The notes: generated by a model not told the origin, from the letters alone. Positions 27,959 to 37,831 are shown, numbered from the stretch's first letter. The stretch: DNA of 64,000 nucleotides from Pseudomonas subflava (GCF_023823685.1 NZ_JAMXBF010000001.1:604154-668153), one strand, 5' to 3'. Program-made: numbers and translations.

Positions 27959-28996
27959 GTGATTCGCAAGATTTTGCTGCTGCTGGCCACCGGCACGGTG
28001 CTGCTCGTGCTGGCCCTGGCGCTGGCCGGCTGGCGTCTGCATGCCGCACTGAACCAACCGCTCCAGTTGGAAGCCGAGCGCCTGATCGAAGTGGTGCCGG
28101 GCGATACCCCCGGTGGTCTGCTCAATCGCCTGGAGCACGACGGCATCATCGACGGCGCGTTCTGGCTGCGACTGTACTGGCGCTTCAACCTCGAAGGGCA
28201 GCCCCTGCACAAGGGCGAGTATCGCCTGACCCCGGGACAGAGCGTCCGTGACCTGATCGGCCTGTGGCAGCGCGGCGAAGTGGTGCAATACAGCCTCACC
28301 CTGGTGGAAGGCTGGAGCTTCCGCCAGGTCCGTGCCGCGCTGGTGCGCCAGGAAAAACTGGAGCAACAGCTCGCCAGCCTGGACGACAAGGCGCTGATGG
28401 AGCGTCTCGGCCTGCCCGGCGTCAGCCCCGAGGGGCGTTTCTTCCCGGACACCTACCGCTACGTGCGCGGCATGAGCGATCTCGACCTGCTCGAGCAGGC
28501 GCGTGATCGTCTGGATCAGGTGCTGGACGAGGAATGGAAGGGCCGAGCGGAAGGCTTGCCGTATCGCAAGCCCTACGATGCCCTGATCATGGCCTCGATG
28601 GTGGAAAAGGAAACCGGCGTGCCCGAGGAGCGCGGCCAGATCGCCGGCGTGTTCGTCCGCCGCCTGCGCAGCGGCATGCGCCTGCAGACCGACCCGACGG
28701 TGATCTTCGGCCTCGGCGAGCGTTACAACGGCAAGCTGAGGCGCGCTCATCTGCTTGAACCGACTCCCTACAACACCTACGTCATCGACGGTATGCCGCC
28801 GACGCCGATCGCCCTGTCCGGGCGCGAGGCCATCCATGCCGCGCTTCACCCCGTAGCGGGCAAGTCCTTGTATTTCGTCGCCCGAGGCGACGGCAGCCAC
28901 GTGTTCTCGGAAACCCTGGAGCAGCACAACCGTGCCGTACGCCAGTATCAGCTCAAGCGCCGCGCCGATTACCGGTCCAGCCCGGCCCCCAGATAA
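27959..28996 (+). CDS. mltG: Endolytic transglycosylase MltG (YceG)
   Basis: This 345-residue membrane-anchored lytic transglycosylase is thought to terminate nascent peptidoglycan strands. It has one N-terminal helix (residues about 4-25), a LysM-like segment, and the YceG domain with the catalytic Glu218 in MVEKETGVPEERGQIAGVF, RLQTDPTVIFGLG and YNTYVIDGMPPTPIALSG. GTG start at 27959, three bases after the pabC stop. Confidence 0.95.
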   Translation: MIRKILLLLATGTVLLVLALALAGWRLHAALNQPLQLEAERLIEVVPGDTPGGLLNRLEHDGIIDGAFWLRLYWRFNLEGQPLHKGEYRLTPGQSVRDLIGLWQRGEVVQYSLTLVEGWSFRQVRAALVRQEKLEQQLASLDDKALMERLGLPGVSPEGRFFPDTYRYVRGMSDLDLLEQARDRLDQVLDEEWKGRAEGLPYRKPYDALIMASMVEKETGVPEERGQIAGVFVRRLRSGMRLQTDPTVIFGLGERYNGKLRRAHLLEPTPYNTYVIDGMPPTPIALSGREAIHAALHPVAGKSLYFVARGDGSHVFSETLEQHNRAVRQYQLKRRADYRSSPAPR

Positions 28997-30617
<1,621 letters not shown>

Positions 30618-30651
30618 AATCGGGCATCGGATCAGCCGCCAGGAAGAGTGC

Positions 30652-31008
30652 ATGAGCTTGCCACCGAATCTAGGACCGCGTAACGGGATCCTGTCCCTCA
30701 CTATCAAGGACAAGTCCGTGTTGTACGCAGCCTACATGCCGTTCATCCGCAACGGCGGCCTGTTCATTCCCACGGCCAAGAGCTACAAGCTGGGCGACGA
30801 AGTGTTCATGCTGCTGAACCTGATGGACGAGCCGGAGAAGATTCCGGTGGCCGGCAAGGTGGTATGGATCACCCCCAAGGGCGCCCAGGGCAACCGCGCA
30901 GCCGGCGTCGGCGTGCAGTTCAACGACGGCGACAACACGGCGCGCAACAAGATCGAGACCTACCTGGCCGGTGCGCTGAAGTCGGATCGCCCGACCCACA
31001 CCATGTAA
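30652..31008 (+). CDS. pilZ: Type IV pilus assembly protein PilZ
   Basis: This 118-residue protein matches the founding PilZ of Pseudomonas in length and position after holB. It contains YMPFIRNGGLFIPTAKSY, GDEVFMLLNLMDEPEKIPVAGKVVWI and a GVGVQF strand. It lacks the RxxxR motif, in keeping with reports that canonical PilZ does not bind cyclic di-GMP but acts with PilB/FimX in pilus assembly. AGGAAGAG precedes the ATG. Confidence 0.95.
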   Translation: MSLPPNLGPRNGILSLTIKDKSVLYAAYMPFIRNGGLFIPTAKSYKLGDEVFMLLNLMDEPEKIPVAGKVVWITPKGAQGNRAAGVGVQFNDGDNTARNKIETYLAGALKSDRPTHTM

Positions 31009-31035
31009 GTCACGACGTCGAGCTTCAAAGCAGAG

Positions 31036-31056
31036 GCGCCCGAATCGGGCGCTTCG
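31036..31056 (+). terminator. Possible terminator after pilZ
   Basis: GCGCCCG (31036-31042) and CGGGCGC (31046-31052) form a 7-bp stem with a 3-nt loop, followed by TTCGTCATTT. The T-tract is interrupted, so strength is uncertain. It lies 28 bp after pilZ and just before the repeat element at 31067. Confidence 0.5.
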
Positions 31057-31066
31057 TCATTTCGGA

Positions 31067-31206
31067 GAGCCTGTTTACGATCTTGCGAGCTAGAGCCAGG
31101 CTAGGCAAAAGCAGGCGAGGAAGCGGAGTTTACGAATGGTAAATGAGCATTCCGAGTCTGCTTTTAACGACGCATGGCCGACGCGCAGCAGATCGTAGGC
31201 AGGCTC
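31067..31206 (+). repeat. Interspersed structured repeat element, copy A (140 bp with terminal inverted repeats)
   Basis: The element begins GAGCCTGTTTACGATC and ends GATCGTAGGCAGGCTC, imperfect terminal inverted repeats (14 of 16). Its GATC-to-GATC core (31079-31194) is 116 bp and is matched by an inverted copy at 35141-35256 with about 10 differences. Internal inverted repeats (GTAAA..TTTAC and AAAGCAG..CTGCTTT) suggest a folded structure. It ends 17 bp before the tatD start, so it forms much of the tatD upstream region. There is no transposase. Confidence 0.85.
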
Positions 31207-31223
31207 AGAGACAGAGAAATCCC

Positions 31224-32006
31224 ATGCTGGTTGACTCCCATTGCCACCTCGACCGCCTCGACCTGGCGGCCCACGACGGCTCCCTCGACGCGGCGCTGGA
31301 CGCCGCCCGCGCCCGCGGCGTGCAGCACTTCCTGTGCATCGGCGTCAGCGCCGCCAACGCCGGTGCGGTCAAGACCCTGGCCGAGCGCTATGCCGACGTC
31401 GACTGCTCGGTGGGCGTGCATCCGCTGGACCTGGAGAAGGGTGAGGCGCCGGCGCTGGACTGGCTGCTCGGCGAGCTGAACCATCCCAATGTGGTGGCCA
31501 TCGGCGAGACCGGCCTCGATTACCACTACGAGCCCGAAGCGGCCGAGCTGCAGCAGCAGTCGTTCCGCCTGCACCTGGACGCGGCGAAAATCACCGGCAA
31601 ACCGGTCATCGTCCATACGCGCGAGGCGCGCGCCGATACCCTGGCGCTGCTGCGCGAAGCGGCTTTGCCTCAGGCCGGTGTGCTGCACTGCTTCACCGAA
31701 GACTGGGACATGGCCAAGGCCGCCCTGGACATCGGCTTCTATATCTCGCTATCGGGCATCGTCACCTTCCGCAACGCCGATGCGCTGCGCGAGGTGGCGC
31801 GCAAGGTGCCGGCCGACCGGTTGCTGGTGGAGACCGATTCGCCCTATCTCGCGCCGATTCCCCATCGCGGCAAACCCAACCTGCCGCAGTACGTGCGTGA
31901 GGTGGCGGAGTTCCTGGCGATGGTGCGTGGCGAATCGTTCGAGGCGCTGGCCGCACAGACGACGGCGAGCTTCAAGCGGCTGTTCCCGCTGGCGCGCCTG
32001 GCCTGA
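31224..32006 (+). CDS. TatD family metal-dependent hydrolase
   Basis: This 260-residue TIM-barrel enzyme has the metal ligands in VDSHCHLD, AIGETGLDYHY, VIVHTREA and ETDSPYLAP. TatD-family members are DNases or deoxyribonucleases involved in repair, but the exact substrate of this paralogue is unknown. Homologues in this position follow holB-pilZ. I chose ATG 31224; the longer frame begins inside the repeat element. The ribosome site (AGAGAAA) is weak, perhaps because the element displaced native upstream sequence. Confidence 0.9.
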   Translation: MLVDSHCHLDRLDLAAHDGSLDAALDAARARGVQHFLCIGVSAANAGAVKTLAERYADVDCSVGVHPLDLEKGEAPALDWLLGELNHPNVVAIGETGLDYHYEPEAAELQQQSFRLHLDAAKITGKPVIVHTREARADTLALLREAALPQAGVLHCFTEDWDMAKAALDIGFYISLSGIVTFRNADALREVARKVPADRLLVETDSPYLAPIPHRGKPNLPQYVREVAEFLAMVRGESFEALAAQTTASFKRLFPLARLA

Positions 32007-32032
32007 GTGGCCGCCTCATAGAAATCGCGGAC

Positions 32033-32152
32033 AAAAAAAACCCGGGTTCTGGGGGATGAATCCGGGTCAAGACCATTAGGAGTAAAACAAAGGTACGCGA
32101 TCCACGGTACCTCGACTGGCGGGGCACTTGGGGGGAGATGCCGCACGCCAGT
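32033..32152 (-). ncRNA. rgsA: RgsA-like small RNA (P16 family)
   Basis: The gap between tatD and the aminotransferase gene has no supported ORF but carries a minus-strand transcription unit. It has a sigma70/sigmaS-like -10 box (CAATACT, 32165-32159), a body of about 120 nt, and a terminator with CCGGGT-type arms (32062-32067 and 32040-32045) followed by eight T (32040-32033). P. aeruginosa RgsA, an RpoS- and Gac-linked, Hfq-bound sRNA, is located next to the tatD-like gene PA2959 as I recall. Position, size and terminator agree. Ends are estimates. Confidence 0.75.
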
Positions 32153-32158
32153 AGTTCC

Positions 32159-32186
32159 AGTATTGGCCAGGATCGCTCACCGTCCA
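32159..32186 (-). promoter_or_regulatory. Predicted promoter of the RgsA-like sRNA
   Basis: On the minus strand a weak -35 (TGGACG, 32186-32181) lies about 15-16 bp from CAATACT (32165-32159). The CTATACT-like -10 with a weak -35 is the style expected for RpoS-dependent promoters, which fits the known control of RgsA. Confidence 0.5.
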
Positions 32187-32243
32187 GAGGGGTCGCGGCG
32201 GTTTCTTAAACGTATTTGGAATACCGCTTCCGCTGCTGAGCAC

Positions 32244-33377
32244 TCAGCCTTGTCGCAGCTGGCTCAGTGCCGCCAGGCTTCGCTCGATCACCGCCGGCTC
32301 GGTGTAAAAGTGCGGCGACAGACGGATACCCTTGCCCCGCTGCGCACAGATCACCTGCTGCTCCCGGAGCTTGGCGAACAGCGCCTGGTTGTCCCAGCCA
32401 TCCCAGCTGAAGGTCAGGATGCCGGCGCGCCGAGCCGGATTCAGCGGGCTGTGCAGCTGAGCGCCGGCGATGCGCTGCAGGCCTTCCTGCAGCTGCAGTA
32501 CCCGCTCCTCGATCAGCGCCGCGACCCGCTCCATGCCGACTTCTTCGAGCAGCGACAGGCTGGCTTCGAGCGCCATGGCGCCGAGCATGTTCGGACTGCC
32601 GCACTCGAAGCGGCGGGCGCTGCGGGCCGGCTGCCATTCCGTACGGTCGTAGTCGCCGGCGTGCTCAAGCATGTGCCAGCCGAACTCGTGCAGCGCCAGC
32701 TGCTCGCGCAGATCGCTACGGCAATAGAACACGCCGAGGCCCTCGGGGCCGAGCATCCACTTGTGGCCGTCGGCCATGGCAAAGGCGCAGTCACAGGCCT
32801 GCACGTCCAGCGGCTGGGCGCCGAGTTGCTGGATGGCGTCGACGCACAGCAACACGCCCTTGTCGCGGCAACCGGCGCCCAGGCGCGGCAGGTCCAGGCG
32901 CAGGCCGCTGGCGAACTGCACCGAGCTGATCGACATCAGCCGCGTACGAGGGCCGCAGGCGGCTAGCAGGGCGCCTTCCGGGTCGCTGCCGCTCAGGTTG
33001 ACCTGCACCACCTCGACGCCGCGCGGCTTCAGCGCCTCCCAGACGATGCGGTTGGACGGGAATTCCTCGTCGCTGATCACCACCTGGTCGCCGGCGCGCC
33101 AGTCCAGGCCGAAGGCGACGAAGGACAGCGCCTCCGAGGTGTTCTTCACCAGCGCGATGTCGGCGGTGCCGGAGGCGTTGAGCAGGCGCGCCAGACGCTC
33201 GCGCAGTCGCTTTTCCACCTTCAGCCACTCGGGGTAGTCACGGGCGCCGGTGGCGATGTTCTCTTCGGCGAAGCGTCGCACGGCCTCGCTGGCACGCCTG
33301 GGCCAGGGCGCCACGGCAGCGTGGTTGAGGTAGGACAGGCCGGGAATAAGAGAAAATTCGTCGTTTAAATTGGGCAT
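32244..33377 (-). CDS. Class V PLP-dependent aminotransferase (cysteine desulfurase-like)
   Basis: This 377-residue fold-type I PLP enzyme has YLNHAAVAPWP at the N-terminus, KNTSEALSFVAFGLDW, the cofactor-binding Asp in LLCVDAIQQLGAQPLDV, and the Schiff-base Lys in MADGHKWMLGPEGLG. The C-terminal part ends with KGIRLSPHFYTEPAVIERSL. It resembles isopenicillin-N epimerase/cysteine-desulfurase-like enzymes, but the substrate is not evident. The start could also be ATG 33416, which has a GAGG upstream. I prefer 33377 (MPNLNDEF) because it leaves room for a promoter in the tight divergent gap with tetR. Confidence 0.85.
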   Translation of the reverse strand: MPNLNDEFSLIPGLSYLNHAAVAPWPRRASEAVRRFAEENIATGARDYPEWLKVEKRLRERLARLLNASGTADIALVKNTSEALSFVAFGLDWRAGDQVVISDEEFPSNRIVWEALKPRGVEVVQVNLSGSDPEGALLAACGPRTRLMSISSVQFASGLRLDLPRLGAGCRDKGVLLCVDAIQQLGAQPLDVQACDCAFAMADGHKWMLGPEGLGVFYCRSDLREQLALHEFGWHMLEHAGDYDRTEWQPARSARRFECGSPNMLGAMALEASLSLLEEVGMERVAALIEERVLQLQEGLQRIAGAQLHSPLNPARRAGILTFSWDGWDNQALFAKLREQQVICAQRGKGIRLSPHFYTEPAVIERSLAALSQLRQG

Positions 33378-33452
33378 GGGGCCGATGATCCGTGCATTTT
33401 CGTGCTGAACAGGCATAATAACGCGCCTCGATTTTCATCCTGCAGTCACTTT

Positions 33453-34091
33453 ATGAACAAAGAACCTCGCAAAGTCCGTGAATTCCGTCGTCGCGAACAG
33501 GAAATTCTCGATACCGCGCTCAAGCTCTTCCTTGAACAGGGTGAAGACAGCGTGACTGTCGAGATGATCGCGGATGCGGTCGGCATCGGCAAAGGCACCA
33601 TCTACAAGCACTTCAAGTCCAAGGCCGAGGTTTACCTGCGGCTGATGCTGGACTACGAGCGCGACCTCAACGCCCTGTTCCATTCCGAAGACGTGGCCCG
33701 CGACAAGGAAGCCCTGTCCCGTGCCTACTTCGAGTTCCGCATGCGCGATCCGCAGCGCTATCGGCTGTTCGACCGCCTGGAAGAGAAGGTGGTCAAGGGC
33801 AACCAGGTGCCGGAGATGGTCGAGCAGTTGCACAAGATCCGCGCCTCCAACTTCGAGCGCCTGACGCACCTGATCAAGGGCCGCATCGAGGAAGGCAAGC
33901 TGGAAGACGTGCCGCCGTACTTCCACTACTGCGCCGCCTGGGCGCTGGTACACGGCGCCGTGGCCCTGTACCACTCGCCGTTCTGGAGCAGCGTACTGGA
34001 GGATCAGGACGGCTTCTTCCAGTTCCTCATGGACATCGGCGTGCGCATGGGCAACAAGCGCAAGCGCGACGGCGACGCGCCGGCGGCCTGA
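33453..34091 (+). CDS. TetR family transcriptional regulator
   Basis: This 212-residue regulator has an N-terminal helix-turn-helix (EQGEDSVTVEMIADAVGIGKGTIYKHFKSKAEVY, split over residues about 28-60) and a helical ligand/dimer domain. It is divergent from the aminotransferase gene with 75 bp between starts, so it may control itself and that gene. Position fits PA2957 of P. aeruginosa. No operator palindrome is obvious. Confidence 0.9.
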   Translation: MNKEPRKVREFRRREQEILDTALKLFLEQGEDSVTVEMIADAVGIGKGTIYKHFKSKAEVYLRLMLDYERDLNALFHSEDVARDKEALSRAYFEFRMRDPQRYRLFDRLEEKVVKGNQVPEMVEQLHKIRASNFERLTHLIKGRIEEGKLEDVPPYFHYCAAWALVHGAVALYHSPFWSSVLEDQDGFFQFLMDIGVRMGNKRKRDGDAPAA

Positions 34092-34114
34092 TCATTCAGC
34101 CCGCCAATGATGCG

Positions 34115-34143
34115 TTTGATGCAGTCGGCGGCGGGCATATACT
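34115..34143 (+). promoter_or_regulatory. Predicted promoter for moaA
   Basis: TTTGAT (34115-34120) and TATACT (34138-34143) are spaced 17 bp, or TTGATG with 16 bp. The start would be near 34150, giving a leader of about 20 nt with CCGGAG before the ATG at 34171. Confidence 0.55.
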
Positions 34144-34170
34144 CCGGAGCGAACACAGCCGGAGTTCACC

Positions 34171-35139
34171 ATGATCGTTGACCGCCAGGGGCGGCGCTTC
34201 CGCAACCTGCGCATCAGCCTGACCGCTGCCTGCAACTACGCCTGCACCTATTGCGTGCCGGACGGCAAGCGTCTGGTCGCGGCCCAGGACGAGCTGTCCG
34301 CCGAGGCCATGGTGCGCAGCGTGGCCTATCTGATCGAAGCGGCCGGCATCGAACGGCTGCGCATCACCGGCGGCGAACCGCTGGTCAGCCCCAAGCTCGA
34401 ACATTTCCTCCGTGAGACTAGCCAGCTCGGCCTGCAGGACATCAGCCTGACCACCAATGGCCAATTGCTCGCGCGCAAGCTGCCGCTGCTGCTGGAGTGC
34501 GGGCTCAAACGCATCAACGTCTCGCTGGACACGCTCGATCCCGAGGACTTCAAGCGCATCGCCCGCGGCGGCGACCTGGCGACCGTGCTGCAGGGCCTGG
34601 AAGAGGCGCGGGCGGCCGGGCTGAAGATCAAGGTCAACATGGTGCCGCTGCGCGGGCAGAACCATGAGCAGGTGCTGCCGATGCTCGACTACTGCCTGGA
34701 ACGTGGCTTCGAGCTGCGCTTCATCGAGCTGATGCGCATGGGCCATCTGGCCCGTGAGGGGGCGAGCTTCCAGCAGCAGTTTTACAGCATGCCTGAGCTG
34801 CTGGCGGCGGTCGCCGAGCACTATGAATTCGCCCAGGCGCCAGCACCGCTGGACGCCACCGCGCTGCGCTACGAGATTCCCGGCCACGGTTTCTTCGGCG
34901 TGATCGCCAACGAGAGCGTGCCGTTTTGCCGCACCTGTTCGCGCCTGCGCCTGTCCTCGACCGGCTGGCTGCATGGCTGCCTGTCCTCGAGCAACCGCCA
35001 CTATGTCGGCGATCTGCTCGACAAGCCGCGCCACCAGGCCCTGCCGGCGCTGCAGCGGCTGCTGGTGCGGGCCCTGGCCGACAAACAGGACGTCGCCTTT
35101 GCCGGCGGCGCCACCGTCATGAAAATCATCGGCGGCTGA
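34171..35139 (+). CDS. moaA: GTP 3',8-cyclase MoaA
   Basis: This 322-residue radical SAM enzyme should start molybdenum cofactor synthesis from GTP. The N-terminal cluster motif is CNYACTYC, RITGGEPLV binds SAM, and the C-terminal cluster uses CRTCSRLRLSSTGWLHGC. The C-terminus ends in GG (KIIGG), which is needed for MoaA activity. No other molybdopterin gene is in the window, so it may be an extra copy; P. aeruginosa has two moaA genes. The stop codon touches repeat copy B. Confidence 0.87.
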   Translation: MIVDRQGRRFRNLRISLTAACNYACTYCVPDGKRLVAAQDELSAEAMVRSVAYLIEAAGIERLRITGGEPLVSPKLEHFLRETSQLGLQDISLTTNGQLLARKLPLLLECGLKRINVSLDTLDPEDFKRIARGGDLATVLQGLEEARAAGLKIKVNMVPLRGQNHEQVLPMLDYCLERGFELRFIELMRMGHLAREGASFQQQFYSMPELLAAVAEHYEFAQAPAPLDATALRYEIPGHGFFGVIANESVPFCRTCSRLRLSSTGWLHGCLSSSNRHYVGDLLDKPRHQALPALQRLLVRALADKQDVAFAGGATVMKIIGG

Positions 35140-35140
35140 T

Positions 35141-35256
35141 GATCTGCTGCGCGTCGGCCATGCGTTGTTGAAAGCAGGCTCGGCATGCTCATTTACCGCC
35201 TGTAAACTCCGCTGCCTCGCCTGCTTTCGCCTAGCCTGGCTCTAGCTCGCAAGATC
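35141..35256 (-). repeat. Interspersed structured repeat element, copy B (inverted)
   Basis: This 116-bp GATC-to-GATC core is the reverse complement of copy A (31079-31194), with about 10 mismatches and no gaps. It starts two bases after the moaA stop. AAAGCAGGC and GCCTGCTTT can form a perfect 9-bp stem enclosing TTTAC/GTAAA. Four of the ten differences from copy A lie within the small loop between TTTAC and GTAAA. The outer GAGCCTG ends of copy A are missing. Confidence 0.85.
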
Positions 35257-35280
35257 ATCGTTAACCGAAAGTCTTAAGCC

Positions 35281-36174
35281 ATGTCCGCCGAATTCCCCAT
35301 CGCCTATATCGAGCCGGTGTTCCGTCCGCCGAGCGAAGCCCATTCCCTGATCCTGCCGGTCACCAATGGCTGTTCCTGGAACGCCTGTACCTTTTGCGAG
35401 ATGTACACGGCGCCACAGAAGAAATTCCGCGCCCGCGACGAAGACCAGGTGCTGGAGGAAATCCGCCGCGCCAGCGAGCGGCTGATCGTGCAGCGGGTGT
35501 TCCTCGCCGACGGCGATGCCCTGGTGCTGCCGACGCGGCGTCTGCTGAACATCCTGCGCGCCATCCGCGAGCACCTGCCCGAGGTCGAGCGGGTTTCCAG
35601 CTACTGCCTGCCGCGCAACCTGCGCAAGAAGTCGGTAGACGAGCTCAAGGAGCTGGCCGACGCCGGCCTGAAGATGGCCTATGTCGGCTGCGAGTCCGGC
35701 GACGACGAGGTGCTGGCGCGGGTCAACAAGGGCGAAACCTACGAATCCAGCCTCAGCGCCCTGGACAAGCTGGGCCAGGCCGGCATCACCCGCTCGGTGA
35801 TGATCCTCAATGGCCTCGGCGGCATCGCCCTCAGCGCGCAGCATGCCGACAACTCGGCGCGCCTGATGAACGCCGCGCAGCCGGAATTCCTCTCCACGCT
35901 GGTGGTCAGCTTTCCCATGGGCGAGGAGCGTTTCCGCCAGGGCTTCGCGGATTTCCAACCGTTGGGCCAGCACGAGCTGTTTCTGGAGGTGGAGCGCCTG
36001 CTGCAGGGCCTGGAGCTGCGCGACACGGTGTTCCGCAGCGATCACGCGTCCAACTATCTGGTGCTCAAGGGCAATCTGGGCGTCGACAAGGCCAGGCTGC
36101 TGGCGCAGGTGCGCCAGGCCATCGAGCGGCCGGATCAGGCGCGGTTGCGCCAGGAATGGCAGAGGGGATTGTGA
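35281..36174 (+). CDS. Radical SAM protein of unknown reaction
   Basis: This 297-residue protein has GCSWNACTFCEMY, a Cx4Cx2C cluster motif rather than the usual Cx3Cx2C. FLADGDALVLP, YVGCESGDDEVLARVNKG and MILNGLGG follow as barrel motifs of the HemN/Elp3-like fold. No B12 domain or C-terminal auxiliary cluster is seen. Substrate is unknown. It starts 24 bp after repeat copy B and is followed by a lipoprotein gene 68 bp away. Confidence 0.82.
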   Translation: MSAEFPIAYIEPVFRPPSEAHSLILPVTNGCSWNACTFCEMYTAPQKKFRARDEDQVLEEIRRASERLIVQRVFLADGDALVLPTRRLLNILRAIREHLPEVERVSSYCLPRNLRKKSVDELKELADAGLKMAYVGCESGDDEVLARVNKGETYESSLSALDKLGQAGITRSVMILNGLGGIALSAQHADNSARLMNAAQPEFLSTLVVSFPMGEERFRQGFADFQPLGQHELFLEVERLLQGLELRDTVFRSDHASNYLVLKGNLGVDKARLLAQVRQAIERPDQARLRQEWQRGL

Positions 36175-36242
36175 GGGTTGGCGCGGAAGGTGCTATGTCT
36201 CTCCATCCGCCGGTTTTCCGTCACCGGCAGGGAGAAAATCCA

Positions 36243-36848
36243 ATGCGTAGCTTGATTCTGCTGCTGGCGCTGGCCGCGCTCGGCGGCTGCATGAAGGTCA
36301 GTGACATGGCCGCCGGCACCGAATACCACCTGCGTGACGCCGGCGTGCTGGACCGCAGCGACACCCGCCGTTCCGCCTCCTGGCGACTGCAGGCCGATTC
36401 TCTGGTGTTCATCGCCCAGGGCCACTACGTGCCGCCGGGCGATGCCCATCCGCGGCCCAACGTGGTGGCGGAAGAGGCCTTCAAGGCCTTCGTCGAATAC
36501 TTCCCGCTGGTGCGCCGTGCCCCCAAGCCAGCGGGCCTGGACGAGGCGATGAACGAGGCGCGCATCGCCGGCGCCCACTACCTGCTGTACACCCGCTTCG
36601 CCGACGCCGACGACCGCATCGGCACGCTGCAGGAATGGGAGGACCAGGAGGCCGTCGACCGCCTCGGCGTGGACTCCGGCGTCATCCAGCTGATGCTGAT
36701 CGAGACCAGCACCCGCTACCTGGTGGACACTGCCCGCATCCGCAACCACGGCGGTTTCCTGACGTTCTACGACAACCAGCCCGTCGATCAGCTGCGCGCG
36801 CCCTTCGAGCAGTACGCTCGGTCCCTGCTGGGCGTGAGCGCGCGCTGA
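36243..36848 (+). CDS. DUF4823 lipoprotein
   Basis: This 201-residue protein starts with a lipoprotein signal ([11 protein letters not shown], lipobox LGGC at about residues 13-16). Conserved blocks [23 protein letters not shown] and [22 protein letters not shown] fit DUF4823, found mainly in Pseudomonas. The residue after Cys is Met, so it is probably sorted to the outer membrane. GGGAGAAAATCC precedes the ATG. Function unknown. Confidence 0.85.
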   Translation: MRSLILLLALAALGGCMKVSDMAAGTEYHLRDAGVLDRSDTRRSASWRLQADSLVFIAQGHYVPPGDAHPRPNVVAEEAFKAFVEYFPLVRRAPKPAGLDEAMNEARIAGAHYLLYTRFADADDRIGTLQEWEDQEAVDRLGVDSGVIQLMLIETSTRYLVDTARIRNHGGFLTFYDNQPVDQLRAPFEQYARSLLGVSAR

Positions 36849-36877
36849 GCCATGACGGCGGGCGAAGGAGGCGACAC

Positions 36878-37447
36878 ATGACCGATTCGGGCAAGGCCGG
36901 CGACCTGCTGGCACAGATTCCCAAGGGCGAGGGCAAAGGCCTGCCGCCGGTGCACCTGTGGAACCCGGACTTCTGCGGCGACATCGATATGCGCATCGCC
37001 CGCGACGGCACCTGGTACTACCTGGGCACGCCGATCGGGCGCAAGCCGATGGTCAAGCTGTTCTCCACCATCATCCGCCGCGACGACGACAAGTATTTCC
37101 TGATCACCCCGGTGGAGAAGGTCGGCATCATCGTCGACGACGCGCCCTTCGTGGCCGTGACCCTGCAGGTGATCGGGGATGGCGAGGCGCAGGTGCTGCG
37201 CTTCACCACCAATGTCGACGAGGAGGTCGAGGCCGGGAGCGAGCATCCGCTACGCGTCGAGATCGATCCCGAGACCCAGGAGCCCGCGCCCTACCTGCAT
37301 GTGCGGCGCAACCTCGAGGCGCTGGTGCACCGCAACGTGTTTTACCAGTTGGTGGACCTGGCGGTGGAGCGGCAGATCGATGGCCGGACCTGGCTCGGGG
37401 TCTGGAGCGGGGGAGAGTTCTTCCCGATCGGGCCGCAGCCGGAGTAG
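36878..37447 (+). CDS. DUF1285 family protein
   Basis: This 189-residue soluble protein has [40 protein letters not shown] and [11 protein letters not shown], the pattern of DUF1285. Structures of the family exist but no firm function is known; a link to nucleotide or signal binding has been proposed. AAGGAGG ends about 7 bases before the ATG, a strong ribosome site. It follows the DUF4823 gene by 29 bp. Confidence 0.87.
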   Translation: MTDSGKAGDLLAQIPKGEGKGLPPVHLWNPDFCGDIDMRIARDGTWYYLGTPIGRKPMVKLFSTIIRRDDDKYFLITPVEKVGIIVDDAPFVAVTLQVIGDGEAQVLRFTTNVDEEVEAGSEHPLRVEIDPETQEPAPYLHVRRNLEALVHRNVFYQLVDLAVERQIDGRTWLGVWSGGEFFPIGPQPE

Positions 37448-37515
37448 GCCGCTCGACCTGGGATTGCCGCCTGAGCCGCCGCTAGTCCTCACGATGTGGG
37501 ATAAGGAGATATCGG

Positions 37516-37794
37516 GTGACACAGAAAGAAGATTTGTCCAAGGAAGTACGAGTCCACCTTCCTCTCGGCCATCTCCTAGTGATGTGGGACATCCTCTCCA
37601 GCAAGCTTTCCTGCGTGCCGATCAATGAGTCCTTCACTGAAGAAGAGAAACGCGCCGTTTGGTCTCTGGAGGATTTGTTCGAACGAGCCCTAAAGGAAAA
37701 CGGCGTTTCCTCAAGGCCTCAACCCGAATGGGATGAACTCATTGGGAGGGCAAGAGAATTTGCTAAGACCCTCCCGGCAGATTTTCTGGATTAA
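37516..37794 (+). CDS. Orphan small protein, atypical base composition
   Basis: This 92-residue soluble protein (charged, helical, with EEEKRAVWSLEDLFERAL and EWDELIGRAREFAKTL) matches no family I know. AAGGAGA lies 7-13 bases before the GTG start. Its base composition is clearly more AT-rich than the surroundings (about half GC) and it uses codons such as AGA and CTA that the neighbours avoid. That suggests acquisition by transfer or an immunity-type gene. It has no obvious partner. Confidence 0.7.
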   Translation: MTQKEDLSKEVRVHLPLGHLLVMWDILSSKLSCVPINESFTEEEKRAVWSLEDLFERALKENGVSSRPQPEWDELIGRAREFAKTLPADFLD

Positions 37795-37831
37795 TCGGCG
37801 CGCATGGGTGCACCGCTGCTAGCAGCGACCC

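Noticed and set aside
31143..31223. An upstream extension of tatD starting inside the repeat element
   Set aside because: The additional 27 residues come from the repeat and also appear antisense to moaA at copy B. TatD homologues begin at the VDSHCHLD region.
31844..32146. A 100-codon minus-strand frame over the tatD end and the sRNA
   Set aside because: It starts within the sRNA body and runs through a strong terminator into antisense tatD. No homology or ribosome site.
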